Assembly: GCA_900550685.1 (NCBI GenBank)
Contig: URTS01000002.1
Span: 1-57,274 of the forward strand
Reading direction: 5' to 3'
Length of the DNA stretch: 57,274 bases
Origin: an uncultured Oscillibacter sp.
Lineage (GTDB): Bacteria > Bacillota > Clostridia > Oscillospirales > Oscillospiraceae
The position numbers and the translations under genes are program-made. The notes under the pieces are model-generated. The model was not told the DNA's origin and did no database searches. It saw nothing but the letters and a program-made list of their open reading frames with translations. Shown one piece after another: positions 1 to 7,948 of the stretch (position 1 is the first letter of the stretch; each line of letters begins with the position of its first letter).

Positions 1-64
1 CGGCCGAATCAGCCAACGCCGCCAACATCACCGGCTCCGCCACATCCAACGCGCCACTTTCGAT

Positions 65-83
65 GCCTGATTTCGGATTAGGC
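65..83 (-). repeat. Hairpin just downstream of variable repeat A
   Basis: On the minus strand GCCTAAT and ATCAGGC form a 7-bp stem (one G-T wobble) around a 5-nt loop, starting 6 nt after the end of the variable repeat and overlapping the stop codon of the fibre gene. DGRs usually need a short hairpin a few bases past the variable repeat, so this is a candidate target-site hairpin. The short stem could also be chance. Confidence 0.4.
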
Positions 84-1901
84 CACCTTAAAGCCCGGCG
101 CGAAGCCATACAAATAGTAGGCGTTGTCGGCGCTCACAGACCCGTCCGTGTTCACACCGCAGAAGAAGTACGTGCCGCTCGCCTTCACGGAGCGGAGCCA
201 CCAGTAGCAGGCGCTCGTCGTTGCCGTGTGCTGGTACTTGACCTTGCTATTACCGTTCTTGTAATAGTCGTACTGCTTCTGGTAGTTCGCCTCGGCGCTG
301 TTGGCGTAGCTTCTCGTACCCTGGACCTCCATCTCACTCAGCAGCCAGATTTTATCCGAGGTCGCGGTCACGTAGCTCGCGGTGTTGGAGCCGCCGCCCG
401 TGTTGTCGCTGTACTTCGTGCAGGCCGCGATGATGTTCCGCCAGGCCGTCGGCAGGGCCGCCAGGAACGCCGGGCAGATGGTCTTGCGCATATAGCTGTT
501 GTTCCATCCGCCGGAGTTGGTGTTGCTGGTGTTCATGCAGAAGCCCGTGCCGGTCGAGCCGTAGCTGTTCACGAACGCGATGTCCACACCAGCCGCCGTC
601 TTGCCGAACTGGAAGTGGATGCTGTTTCCGCCCTCCACGCTGCTGTTGTGGTTGAAGCCCAGGATGAAGGCGTACACGGTGTTGTTATAGCTCAGTCCTC
701 CGAAAGAGCCATTGACCGCGATACCCACCTTGTCGCCCACGCTCCAATAGTTCGCCGCCTGGCCGGACTTGGCCGCCGCCGCGATGATGTCCGGCGTGTT
801 GTTCGCCAGGCTCGTATCGGGCAGGCTGACCGTCACGTTGATGGTCTTGTCGCTGGGCGCGGTGTGGTTGGTGCCCGCCGCCACCTTCACGGTGATCTTG
901 GCGGTGCCCGCCTTGAGGCCGGTGATCTTCACGCTGGTGCCGCTCACCTCCACCCTTGCCGTGGCGGTGTTGCTGGATGTGGCGCTGATCACGCCGTCGC
1001 CCGCGCGGGTCACGGCCACGCTCTCCGTCAGCGAGGAGATGTTCAGCGTCACGCTGCTCTTTGCCAGCGTCAGACTGCCCGCCGCCTTGCCGATGGCCCA
1101 GGTCACGCTCTTGGCGCTGGTGCTGCCGTCGGACCACTGGTAGTTGGCCTTCGGCGTGAAGGTCGCGGCATAGCTTCCCGCGTTGGTGGCGGTGCTCGTC
1201 CCGCCGATGGTCAGCTTATTGCTGTCGTAGTTGCTCCACTGGGGAGACTGTGCGCTTCCCGTGTAGGTCAGCGTCCCGCTCTGCGCGGGTACGGACAGGC
1301 TGGCCTTGCTGATCGTCCATGTCACGCTCTTGGCGGTCTTGGTGCCGTCGGCCCACTCGTAGCCCTCCTTGGGCGTGAAGGTCGCAACGTAGCTGCCTGC
1401 GTTGGTGCCGCTGGTCGTTCCGCCGATGGTCAGCTTCTCCGTGTCGTACCCGTTCCACGAGGGGGACTGTGCCGCGCCCGTGTACGTCAAGATGCCCGCC
1501 TGGGTGGGTACGCTGTTGATCACGCTGGTCAGCTTGGTCACGGCTTCCAGCGCGTCGTTCGCCGCCTTCTGCGCGTTGTTCGCCGCAGTCTTGGCCTCGT
1601 TGGCCGCCGTGTTGGCGCTGTTCGCGCTCTCCTCGGCGGCACTGGCGGCGCTGGCGGCAGCCGTCGCGGCACTGGCGGCGGTGTTGGCCGCATTCAGGGC
1701 CTCGTCCGCCTTGCTGCCCGCGTTGCCCGCCGCCGTCTCGGCGTCAGCAGCCTTCTGCATGGCGGCCTCCGCCGTTTTCCCGGCGCTCTCTGCGGTGCGC
1801 TGGGCGGCCTCAGCCGCTTCCTTGGCCGCCTGAGCGGCCTGCTTCGCCTCTACGGCGTCCATCCCGGCAGCGCCGGGAACATTCACTTGTCCTAATGCCA
1901 T
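78..1901 (-). CDS. Receptor-binding tail fibre, variable lectin-like C-terminus
   Basis: 607 aa. Residues 10-125 are Ala-rich with heptad character, a likely trimeric coiled coil. Residues about 131-200 and 203-272 are two copies of a ~70-aa beta repeat (YTGxAQSPxW...LTIGGT...NAGSYxATFTP). Residues ~275-358 resemble a bacterial Ig-like (Big2) domain. Residues ~370-607 form a DUF6273/C-type-lectin-like domain ending in WWLRS...CGVNTDGS...GFAPGF. It is the last gene of the tail operon and starts at an ATG behind GGAGT. Being last in the fibre cassette and carrying VR-A, it is inferred to be the adhesin and a DGR target. The host ligand is unknown. Confidence 0.85.
   Translation of the reverse strand: MALGQVNVPGAAGMDAVEAKQAAQAAKEAAEAAQRTAESAGKTAEAAMQKAADAETAAGNAGSKADEALNAANTAASAATAAASAASAAEESANSANTAANEAKTAANNAQKAANDALEAVTKLTSVINSVPTQAGILTYTGAAQSPSWNGYDTEKLTIGGTTSGTNAGSYVATFTPKEGYEWADGTKTAKSVTWTISKASLSVPAQSGTLTYTGSAQSPQWSNYDSNKLTIGGTSTATNAGSYAATFTPKANYQWSDGSTSAKSVTWAIGKAAGSLTLAKSSVTLNISSLTESVAVTRAGDGVISATSSNTATARVEVSGTSVKITGLKAGTAKITVKVAAGTNHTAPSDKTINVTVSLPDTSLANNTPDIIAAAAKSGQAANYWSVGDKVGIAVNGSFGGLSYNNTVYAFILGFNHNSSVEGGNSIHFQFGKTAAGVDIAFVNSYGSTGTGFCMNTSNTNSGGWNNSYMRKTICPAFLAALPTAWRNIIAACTKYSDNTGGGSNTASYVTATSDKIWLLSEMEVQGTRSYANSAEANYQKQYDYYKNGNSKVKYQHTATTSACYWWLRSVKASGTYFFCGVNTDGSVSADNAYYLYGFAPGFKVA
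90..203 (-). repeat. DGR variable repeat A (VR-A)
   Basis: This 114-nt segment encodes residues 567-604 of the fibre protein. It aligns without gaps to 36362-36475 with 95 identical bases. The 19 differences fall in 14 codons. All 14 change the amino acid, and 18 of the 19 are at codon positions 1 or 2. Both ends are identical for 18 nt (TGG TGG CTC CGC TCC GTG and GGC TTC GCG CCG GGC TTT). This is what adenine-directed mutagenesis of AAY codons in a template repeat produces. No third copy, which would be the template, is visible in the window. Confidence 0.85.
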
Positions 1902-1904
1902 GTA

Positions 1905-2300
1905 TTACTCCTTCCCGCTGCGCAGCCAGTATTCCGCCGTAATGGCCTCCGTCGGTGCCTTCATAGCGCGCAGCCTGATTTTCCCCTCTGTCGTCTCGCT
2001 GGTCGGGCACAGGCCGCACACCGTCGCCGCATCCAGGCTTTCGCGGCTGATCGTCACGTCCGCCCGGTGCTTTGCGGTCACGTCCGCCGCCGCGATGTCG
2101 TAGTAGAAGGGATAGGATGCCTCGGTTCCTTCCTCGTCGGTCTCCCCGATCTCCTCGGAGGCCCACCCCTCCGTCGGAATAGTGATACTGACGGGCGAAA
2201 CCTTGTTTTCCTTGCCGACTTCCAACTTGTCCAGCCGCTCGTCGGCCTTGGTCATAAAGCCTTTGAACTGTTCCAGAGTTACGTTCTTCTCGTCAGCCAA
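1905..2300 (-). CDS. Small fibre-cassette protein, paralogous to the tail-collar fibre C-terminus
   Basis: 131 aa. The chosen start is a TTG at 2300, because AGGAGGTG lies 8-9 nt upstream and no ATG fits. A short helical N-terminus is followed by a domain ending YPFYYDIAAADV...CGLCPTSETTEGKIRLRAMKAP. The same pattern (YPCRADVV...CELCPTVET...LRFWAMKVP) ends the gpH-like fibre at 3418-4362, so the two share a domain. The next gene, the variable fibre, begins 4 nt after its stop. I infer a fibre accessory or chaperone-like part. No catalytic motif is visible. Confidence 0.7.
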   Translation of the reverse strand: MADEKNVTLEQFKGFMTKADERLDKLEVGKENKVSPVSITIPTEGWASEEIGETDEEGTEASYPFYYDIAAADVTAKHRADVTISRESLDAATVCGLCPTSETTEGKIRLRAMKAPTEAITAEYWLRSGKE

Positions 2301-2326
2301 CTGGGTTTCACCTCCTGATAAGCGGG

Positions 2327-2351
2327 CCGGGGCATTTCGCCCCGGCCCTGG
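2327..2351 (-). repeat. Strong intergenic hairpin
   Basis: A perfect 10-bp GC stem (GGGCCGGGGC / GCCCCGGCCC) with a 5-nt loop lies between two fibre-cassette genes. There is no U-run on either side, so it is not a standard terminator. It may protect or process mRNA. Confidence 0.5.
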
Positions 2352-2378
2352 TATTCGTTTCTGACGTGAGGAGGTTCC

Positions 2379-3314
2379 TTAGCCCTCGGTGGGGGTCCAG
2401 ACCTCATTCATGGCGGCGTTGAACTCGGTGTCGCTGGCCTGAGCACCGGCAACGGCGGTGGCGGCGGCCTGCTGGGCCTCCTCGTCGGTGGCGTAGGCGT
2501 CCATGTCGGCCTTATTCATCTTGGCCGCCAGCTTGTCGTCCACTTCCTTCTTGGTGTAGACGTTGGCAACAGCGGTCTCAAGGGTGGTCACACGCGCAAC
2601 GGCGGCGGTCAGGTCCTCGTCGGTGGCGTACTGGTCGATGTTCAGCGCGGCGATGGCGGTGCTGATGGCGGAGGTCACGTCGGCGGTCTTGGCATACTCG
2701 CTCAGATCGACGGTGGTATCATCCAGCAGGACGACGCTCTCGCCGACCTTGGCGTAGATGTCATAGTGCTTGGTCTTGCTGTTCATGTACAGGTACATGA
2801 CGTTGGCCTGAGCCTCGAAGCCCTCAGCGGCGGGGTCGGTCTCAGCGACCTCGAAATGAGCGTGGCCGGAGGCAGCGATAGCGGCCTGGACCTGCTCGGC
2901 GGTCTGATAACCGGCCTTCTCGATGTCGCCCACACGGACGGTCAGGGCGTCCAGATCGGCCTTGGTGGCCTTAGCGGCGATAGAGGCTTTCAGGGCCTCG
3001 CCCAGCTCGTCCTCGGTGATCTCGGACTTGTAGGCCAGAGCGGCCAGGCCCTTGATGGCAACAGCAGCGCCGTTGACGGAGATGGTGCCGTTCTCCTCGC
3101 CGGAGGCGATCAGGATGTCAACCATCTTGTCGGAGATAGCCAGGGCAGCGCCGTTGACCTTGACGCCTTCGAGGATGTTGGCCTCGCCGCCGGCGGCGAC
3201 CAGGTTATCGACCTTGGTGGTGACCGTTTCCAGCTTAGTACCCAGGGCGGCGTCTTCGGACTTGACCTTGTTGGCAAGCACCTTGATCTGTTCGAGATTT
3301 ACGAATTTGGACAT
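2379..3314 (-). CDS. Putative tail fibre / coiled-coil structural protein
   Basis: 311 aa. The start is an ATG behind AAGGAGG. The N-terminus (residues 1-40) is helical. The middle repeats a VNGAAxAI element twice (VKVNGAALAISDKMVD, VNGAAVAIKGLAAL), and the C-terminal half alternates predicted coiled-coil stretches rich in Ala, Asp, Lys and Thr. There are no Cys residues and no enzymatic motif. It sits between the tail-collar fibre and the variable fibre behind two terminators, which suggests a fibre shaft or linker made at a different level from the baseplate genes. Function is inferred from position only. Confidence 0.7.
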   Translation of the reverse strand: MSKFVNLEQIKVLANKVKSEDAALGTKLETVTTKVDNLVAAGGEANILEGVKVNGAALAISDKMVDILIASGEENGTISVNGAAVAIKGLAALAYKSEITEDELGEALKASIAAKATKADLDALTVRVGDIEKAGYQTAEQVQAAIAASGHAHFEVAETDPAAEGFEAQANVMYLYMNSKTKHYDIYAKVGESVVLLDDTTVDLSEYAKTADVTSAISTAIAALNIDQYATDEDLTAAVARVTTLETAVANVYTKKEVDDKLAAKMNKADMDAYATDEEAQQAAATAVAGAQASDTEFNAAMNEVWTPTEG

Positions 3315-3329
3315 ATTTTTGTCCTCCTT

Positions 3330-3363
3330 AAAAAATATTCAATTTCGGGGATGCCCCGGAATT
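3330..3363 (-). terminator. Second of two tandem terminators before the fibre cassette
   Basis: On the minus strand the stem AATTCCGGGG / CCCCGAAATT (one mismatch, 3-nt loop) is followed by GAATATTTTTT. It lies directly before the ribosome binding site of the 311-aa fibre gene. Confidence 0.6.
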
Positions 3364-3368
3364 GTCGA

Positions 3369-3396
3369 TAAAAATACCGCCGCTTCAAGCGACGGT
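3369..3396 (-). terminator. First of two tandem terminators
   Basis: On the minus strand ACCGTCGCT / AGCGGCGGT (9 bp, one G-T wobble) with loop TGA is followed by ATTTTTATC. It lies just after the tail-collar fibre gene, so most late transcripts would stop here. Confidence 0.75.
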
Positions 3397-3417
3397 GCTA
3401 TGGGATTGTGGGGCGGC

Positions 3418-4362
3418 TTATTTGCCGTCCTCTGCGCCGAACACTTCGTTCAGCGCGCCGGTTGTCTCCTCAGTGTTGGCCGCATCGACCGACAGCTTGC
3501 CCTCGTTGTCCACGGTCAGGCCGTCGCCCACCTTCACGCCGCCCAGGCGGAAGGGGGTTGCCGTCGGCAGGGTGTAGCTCCCGTCGCCGCTCTTGCCTCC
3601 GCCGCCCTGGCCGACCAGCAACACGCTTCCGGTCAGCTCTCCGTCCGGCACCTTCATCGCCCAAAAGCGCAGCACGCCGCTCGCGGTCTCCACCGTGGGG
3701 CACAGCTCGCACGCCTTGGCCGCCGCCAGGCACGCCTTGTCCAGCGTTGCGATGGGCGTGTGCATGGCGGTCGCCTCGTCGCACACCACATCAGCCCGGC
3801 ACGGGTAGGTGCCGCCGCCCTCGTCGGCCTCCGCGCCGCCCGCGCTCTGCCATGCCTCATGCGGGATGGTAAAGGCCACGCACACGGCGCTCGCCGTGTC
3901 GGTGGTCGGGTCCAGCGTAAAGGTCAGTGCGTCGCTGTTGGTCATAACGATGTGCATGAGAATGGTCAGCGCAGCGGCGATGCCGTCCTCGATAGCTGCC
4001 TTCTCCGTGTCCGGCAGGTTGCACACGGCGATCATGTCGCCCTCGTCGTCGATCAGGGAGGCTTCACGCGCGGTGAAGCCTCCCACGGTCCCCGGCAGCA
4101 CGAACTTCACGTCTACCATGTTAGAGGATTTGCTGTTGATCTCTTTGCTGGCGATGGCCCCGCGCCACACCTCATGCACCAGCGCGGTCATATCCGCCGT
4201 GGGCAGGTAGTAGCTTCCGCCGCCGTCGCCCACCGCCGCCATGACGACGTTGACCTTCTTGCCGTTCAGAATAGCGTTGGTCATTTTCTCTTTGCCGATG
4301 TCGGTCACAAGGGTCTTGTACTTTCGGTCCTGTTTGGTGACAACTACGTTTTCAGTGTCCAT
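3418..4362 (-). CDS. Phage tail-collar fibre protein (P2 gpH N-terminal type)
   Basis: 314 aa from an ATG at 4362 behind GGGGGAGG. The start overlaps the gpI stop region, so translation is probably coupled. Residues ~10-150 match the DUF3751 tail-collar family: YKTLVTDIGKEKMTNA near the start, then VAAVGDGGGSYYLPT and FTAREASLIDDEGDM. This part docks fibres to the baseplate. The C-terminal half carries the CELCPTVET-type domain found alone in the gene at 1905-2300. Its place directly after gpI is that of P2 gene H. The C-terminus is not related to a known receptor domain that I recognise. Confidence 0.85.
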   Translation of the reverse strand: MDTENVVVTKQDRKYKTLVTDIGKEKMTNAILNGKKVNVVMAAVGDGGGSYYLPTADMTALVHEVWRGAIASKEINSKSSNMVDVKFVLPGTVGGFTAREASLIDDEGDMIAVCNLPDTEKAAIEDGIAAALTILMHIVMTNSDALTFTLDPTTDTASAVCVAFTIPHEAWQSAGGAEADEGGGTYPCRADVVCDEATAMHTPIATLDKACLAAAKACELCPTVETASGVLRFWAMKVPDGELTGSVLLVGQGGGGKSGDGSYTLPTATPFRLGGVKVGDGLTVDNEGKLSVDAANTEETTGALNEVFGAEDGK

Positions 4363-4363
4363 T

Positions 4364-5278
4364 TCATCCTCCCCCTTCCGGGTATATTTCAACGACCTGG
4401 CTCGCAGCGGTCCCGCCGCTCCGGTCCAGCTCTGTCGTTGCTTCGATTTGCTCGGTCAGCTCCGGCCAGACCTCAAGCGCCTGGTCCGTGTGCGCCGCGC
4501 CGCCGGTGTTCCGCGTCACGGTGATCTCCACCACCGCCGCCAGCTCCGGCCATACCTCCACGGCCTGCGCGGTGCTCGCGGCTCCGCCGGTGTGCCGGTA
4601 TGTCAGGATTTCCAGCGCCTCCGTCAGCTCCGGCCAGACCTCCGCCGTTTGGTTCATGCTGGCCGCGCCGCCAGTCAAGCGCTCGCTTGTCACTTCCAGC
4701 TCGCTCACAAGCTCCGGCCATACCTCGATGATCTGGCTCATGGAGCAGCACCCGCCCGTGATCACAACGGCCTCGCACTCGTGCTGAATGTCGATCACGT
4801 CCAGGTGGCTGCGCTCGTTCTTTGTAGTCAGGATGCCGGTCTTGAGCCGCCGGTACTCCGCCGCCGTGATACCCTCCTTCGGCAGCGGCAGGCTCACCCG
4901 GAAGCAGCCCGGCCTCCCGTCGTACTGGAACCACTCCGTCACGGTGGCCTCCGGGTAGATGGCGTGCACCTGCAGCTTCACCGCCGCCGCTGTACCCATC
5001 AGCCGCCGGACCGTCAGCGCCGTCTTCACGATGCGGCGCTTCTGCTCCACCGTCAGTTCGGTGTCGTACCAGTCGATCTTCCAGTCCACGGCCAGCACAT
5101 CCAGCACCGCCTCCGGTGCGGTGTCCAGCCGTGTGTAGATTTGGCTCTCGTCGGTGTAGTCCAGCGTCTTCCCCAGGGCCGGCCCCAGGGCCTCGGACAG
5201 GGCGATCACCCATTCCTGTCTCGCCAACACCCTCGGAAGGCCGTCTGTAATGCGGGCTTGACGCAGACTTTTAATCAT
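4364..5278 (-). CDS. Phage tail protein I (P2 gpI-like) with C-terminal tandem repeats
   Basis: 304 aa from the ATG at 5278, inside the end of gpJ. Residues 1-170 match the gpI baseplate family (LDYTDESQIYTRLDTAPEAV, LTVEQKRRIVK). After that come five copies of a ~28-aa repeat starting TGGAAS and containing AEVWPEL or VEVWPEL. The last is degenerate (QVVEIYPEGGG). Classical gpI proteins are shorter and lack this tail. The repeats may be a stalk connecting baseplate wedge and fibre. The family call is firm; the repeat function is inferred. Confidence 0.85.
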   Translation of the reverse strand: MIKSLRQARITDGLPRVLARQEWVIALSEALGPALGKTLDYTDESQIYTRLDTAPEAVLDVLAVDWKIDWYDTELTVEQKRRIVKTALTVRRLMGTAAAVKLQVHAIYPEATVTEWFQYDGRPGCFRVSLPLPKEGITAAEYRRLKTGILTTKNERSHLDVIDIQHECEAVVITGGCCSMSQIIEVWPELVSELEVTSERLTGGAASMNQTAEVWPELTEALEILTYRHTGGAASTAQAVEVWPELAAVVEITVTRNTGGAAHTDQALEVWPELTEQIEATTELDRSGGTAASQVVEIYPEGGG

Positions 5279-6419
5279 CCTCAAGCCCTCCGTAGGTCAC
5301 GGTGCGCGTGTTCCGCTTCGGGAGCTGCGTTTTTTCGATCACGATGTCCGCCGGTGCCGTCAGCTTTACGCGCTTGGCTCCTGCCGCGCGGACCCGGTAC
5401 ACAAGCTCAGTCGGGTTGATGTCCCGGCCCATCTTGCGCTGCCAGCTCTCGTAGGCGTCCACCGCCGCCTCCACCTGTGCCTGAATGGTGCCCGCGCTCT
5501 TTTGGTCTCTGCTGGCGATCCAGTAGGTCAGGCTGATGTCGTAGGGGACCTCCTCCGCCGCCTGGCAGCTCACGATGTCCGTCAGCGGGCGGATGGTGTC
5601 GCCGTTGAGGTAGGCGGCCAGCTCCTCCCGCTCCGTCTCCGTGGGCAGCACGCCGCCGTCCAGCACCACATAGACGTGCACCACGCACGGCTCCGGGCTG
5701 ACGATCTGCACGTCGTCCACGTCCGTCCGCCATTCCTTCACATAGTAGGCATAGGCGTCTCGCGGTCCGGCGCAGGAGTATTTGCTGGGGGCCAGCCACA
5801 CCCGTTCCGTCAGGCCGTCGTCGTCCTCGATGTCCAGTCCGCCCGTGCTCGCCTCGATGCTCTCCACGCTCGCAACGTAGGGGATGGGGTCCACCAGCGT
5901 GTCGATCTCTCCGGCGGCGATGCCGCTGCTCTCCGCCCCGGCTTCCTCCGCCTGCACGTCCACGTCCACGGTCAGCTCGCCCGCCGTGACTTCCGCGTAG
6001 TCCACGGTGTTGAAGTATTTCCCGTCCTGGGTCTTCACCCGTGTGCCCGCCGGAATGGCCGTCGGCTCGCTTCGCTGGCCGGAAAGCGTGAAGCGCACGA
6101 TGCACGTAGCCCGCCTTGCCTCCTGCCGCGTAATGCCGAACAGGGCCGCCAGTGCGTCCAGCGCGTCGCCGGTCGAGGTCTTCAAAAGCTCTGCCCGGCC
6201 CTTGGCCTCCACATACTGCATCACCTGGTAGAGCACAAGGCTGAACGATTTGATGATCAGGTTCTTTGCGTCCGCCTCGCCCAGCTCCGCGTCCTGCCCG
6301 GTAAGCTCCTTGAAGATGCGCGTGTAGTTTGCCCGCACAAGCTCCTCAGTCTCCTGCAGGCTCATGTTTTCGATGAAGCTGATCTCCGGCACATTTGCCA
6401 GCTCTTTGATATTAGACAA
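5271..6419 (-). CDS. Baseplate wedge protein J (gp47 family)
   Basis: 382 aa. The TTG at 6419 is used as start, overlapping the gp25-like stop by a few bases (translational coupling). The sequence has the gpJ/gp47 layout: a helical N-terminus (NMSLQETEELVRANYTRI), TGDALDALAALFGI, the IPAGTRVKTQDGKYF beta segment and the PGPRDAY-like GPRDAYAYYVKEW. In P2 and T4 this protein forms the baseplate wedge with gp25/gpW. It lies between gp25 and gpI exactly as in P2. Confidence 0.92.
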   Translation of the reverse strand: MSNIKELANVPEISFIENMSLQETEELVRANYTRIFKELTGQDAELGEADAKNLIIKSFSLVLYQVMQYVEAKGRAELLKTSTGDALDALAALFGITRQEARRATCIVRFTLSGQRSEPTAIPAGTRVKTQDGKYFNTVDYAEVTAGELTVDVDVQAEEAGAESSGIAAGEIDTLVDPIPYVASVESIEASTGGLDIEDDDGLTERVWLAPSKYSCAGPRDAYAYYVKEWRTDVDDVQIVSPEPCVVHVYVVLDGGVLPTETEREELAAYLNGDTIRPLTDIVSCQAAEEVPYDISLTYWIASRDQKSAGTIQAQVEAAVDAYESWQRKMGRDINPTELVYRVRAAGAKRVKLTAPADIVIEKTQLPKRNTRTVTYGGLEDD

Positions 6420-6726
6420 AGCTCACCACCACCTTCGGGACGATGCCGCCGTCCCTGGCATGATTTTGGGTCCATTCCACACGCATGACCCGGACCCGTG
6501 GCTCATACTGTTTTGTTTTCCGTACAAACTCCGCCGTCAGCAGCGCCTTCGCCGCCTCCTGCGGGTTGTCCAGAATGTTGATGTCGATGCCGAACTCGCG
6601 GTCAAGGGCCTGTTCTCCCGTCTCCGTGCCGTAGAGCACCTGTAGATTTCGGTAGACTTCCTGTGCCGTCCGGTCGTCCACGGTCCCAGCCTCGATTTCA
6701 ACGATGGTATCCTCAATGTAGATCAC
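6412..6726 (-). CDS. gp25/gpW-like baseplate wedge protein
   Basis: 104 aa from a GTG behind GGAGGG. It matches the GPW/gp25 family (TGEQALDREFGIDINILDNP; VRVMRVEW). It starts sheath assembly on the wedge in contractile tails. The size is typical. Confidence 0.9.
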   Translation of the reverse strand: MIYIEDTIVEIEAGTVDDRTAQEVYRNLQVLYGTETGEQALDREFGIDINILDNPQEAAKALLTAEFVRKTKQYEPRVRVMRVEWTQNHARDGGIVPKVVVSFV

Positions 6727-6739
6727 GGCTTGCCCTCCC

Positions 6740-7129
6740 TCACATGTATTCCTCGATGTTCAGGCTCACCCGGCACTCGATCAGCGCGCCGCCGTTGAGC
6801 ACCGTGTCCCACTCGTCGCTGACGCTCACCAGCTTGAAGGGGTTGTCAGAGATCGGTCGCCCGCCGATGATGAACCAATCGACCATCTGGCTTTCCGCCG
6901 CCCGCTGGAAGTAGTCCAGCGTGGACCGGGGGCTTACGCCGTCCTGTGAGCGCAGAAGGAGGTCCATGGTGTAGCTTTTCAGCTTCGGGCCTACCCACTG
7001 GCTCCGCGCCTTTTTGCCGATGATCTCATGGTTTGCCCAGTCGCTCCCGGCGCTGCCTTTCAGATTGCTCGGTGTCAATATCCTCTGGCTGCTCACCGTG
7101 AACACCCGGCCCATGTAGCTGCCCACCAT
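6740..7129 (-). CDS. Phage protein U (P2 gpU-like)
   Basis: 129 aa. Family features are the N-terminal MGRVFTVSSQRILTPSNL, WANHEIIGKK and FIIGGRPISDNPFKL. gpU is a tail/baseplate assembly protein of P2-like phages. It sits between the spike gene and gp25 and starts at an ATG behind GAGGAGG. Confidence 0.88.
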   Translation of the reverse strand: MVGSYMGRVFTVSSQRILTPSNLKGSAGSDWANHEIIGKKARSQWVGPKLKSYTMDLLLRSQDGVSPRSTLDYFQRAAESQMVDWFIIGGRPISDNPFKLVSVSDEWDTVLNGGALIECRVSLNIEEYM

Positions 7130-7157
7130 TTTCCGTTTCCTCCTCGCTGTTCGTTTT

Positions 7158-7946
7158 TTACAGCACCAGGGAGGACCCGCCCTGCAGGTCGATTTGCTGT
7201 GCCTTCATGCTGATCTTCCCGGCGGTCTGGATGGAGATGTCGCCGCCCTCGCTGATGGTGATGGTCACGCCGTTGATCGTCAGCGTCACCTCGCCGGTCA
7301 CGGTGTCGCGGATGCCTCCCTGAAACTCCCGCTCCACCTCGCCCTTGTATAGCTCGGTGTTCTTGCCGCCCACGGTCAATGCCCGGTCGCCGCCTGCGCC
7401 CTCGTCCAGGTCGCCCTCGGCTTCCAGATTGATGTTCTCCCCGGCGTCGATGGTCACGCTTTTCTCCGCGCCGATGCCCACGCCTTCCTTGCCGTGGATG
7501 CTCACGCTTTTGATCTTGCTCGTGATCTGCACCAGCTTCTCCGCGATCAGGCTGATGGTGCCCTTGGCCTCGTCGAAGATGTCGCCGTTGCAGTTGCGCC
7601 CGGTCCGCACGTCGGTGTACTGGGTGTAGATGCCGGTGTTGGCGTCGTAGCGCTCAAAAGCCTGCCCGGCCTTCTCGCCGTATTCCTTGCGGTAAAGCCC
7701 GGCAAAGCCCTCCGCTGGGCGATTGCTCCGGTTCCATACGGTGCCGCTGGTGGTGGCCGCCGCCGTGCCATTGCTCGTGTGCGTCACGCTCACGATCTGG
7801 CCCACTCTCGGCATTTTGTATTCGCCGTTGCTCATGGCGTTGATGCGGGCCGTGACCCTCCGGCCCTGGTCCGCATACGTCACTTCATAGGTCCCGCTCT
7901 CATAGTCGATGGAGCTGACCCGTCCGACCCGGTTCGTGCCTGCCAT
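7158..7946 (-). CDS. Baseplate assembly protein V / central spike
   Basis: 262 aa from the ATG at 7946, 3 nt after the stop of the hub gene and behind GGAGGTGAAG. An N-terminal OB-like part (GRVSSIDYESGTYEVTYAD) is followed by a beta-helical region with repeated KSVSIHGKEG / KSVTIDAGENINLEAEG and VTLTINGVTITISEGGDISIQTAGKI elements. This resembles the gpV/VgrG spike that pierces the envelope. No PAAR tip gene is seen next to it. Confidence 0.88.
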   Translation of the reverse strand: MAGTNRVGRVSSIDYESGTYEVTYADQGRRVTARINAMSNGEYKMPRVGQIVSVTHTSNGTAAATTSGTVWNRSNRPAEGFAGLYRKEYGEKAGQAFERYDANTGIYTQYTDVRTGRNCNGDIFDEAKGTISLIAEKLVQITSKIKSVSIHGKEGVGIGAEKSVTIDAGENINLEAEGDLDEGAGGDRALTVGGKNTELYKGEVEREFQGGIRDTVTGEVTLTINGVTITISEGGDISIQTAGKISMKAQQIDLQGGSSLVL

Positions 7947-7948
7947 CG

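Noticed and set aside
63..1895. Long open frame on the plus strand opposite the tail fibre
   Set aside because: It is an antisense shadow caused by high GC and Ala-rich codons. It has no ribosome site, and the minus-strand product has clear domains.
3889..3906. ACACGGC...GCCGTGT inverted repeat resembling the early operator
   Set aside because: It lies inside the collar fibre coding sequence with a different spacing and no promoter.
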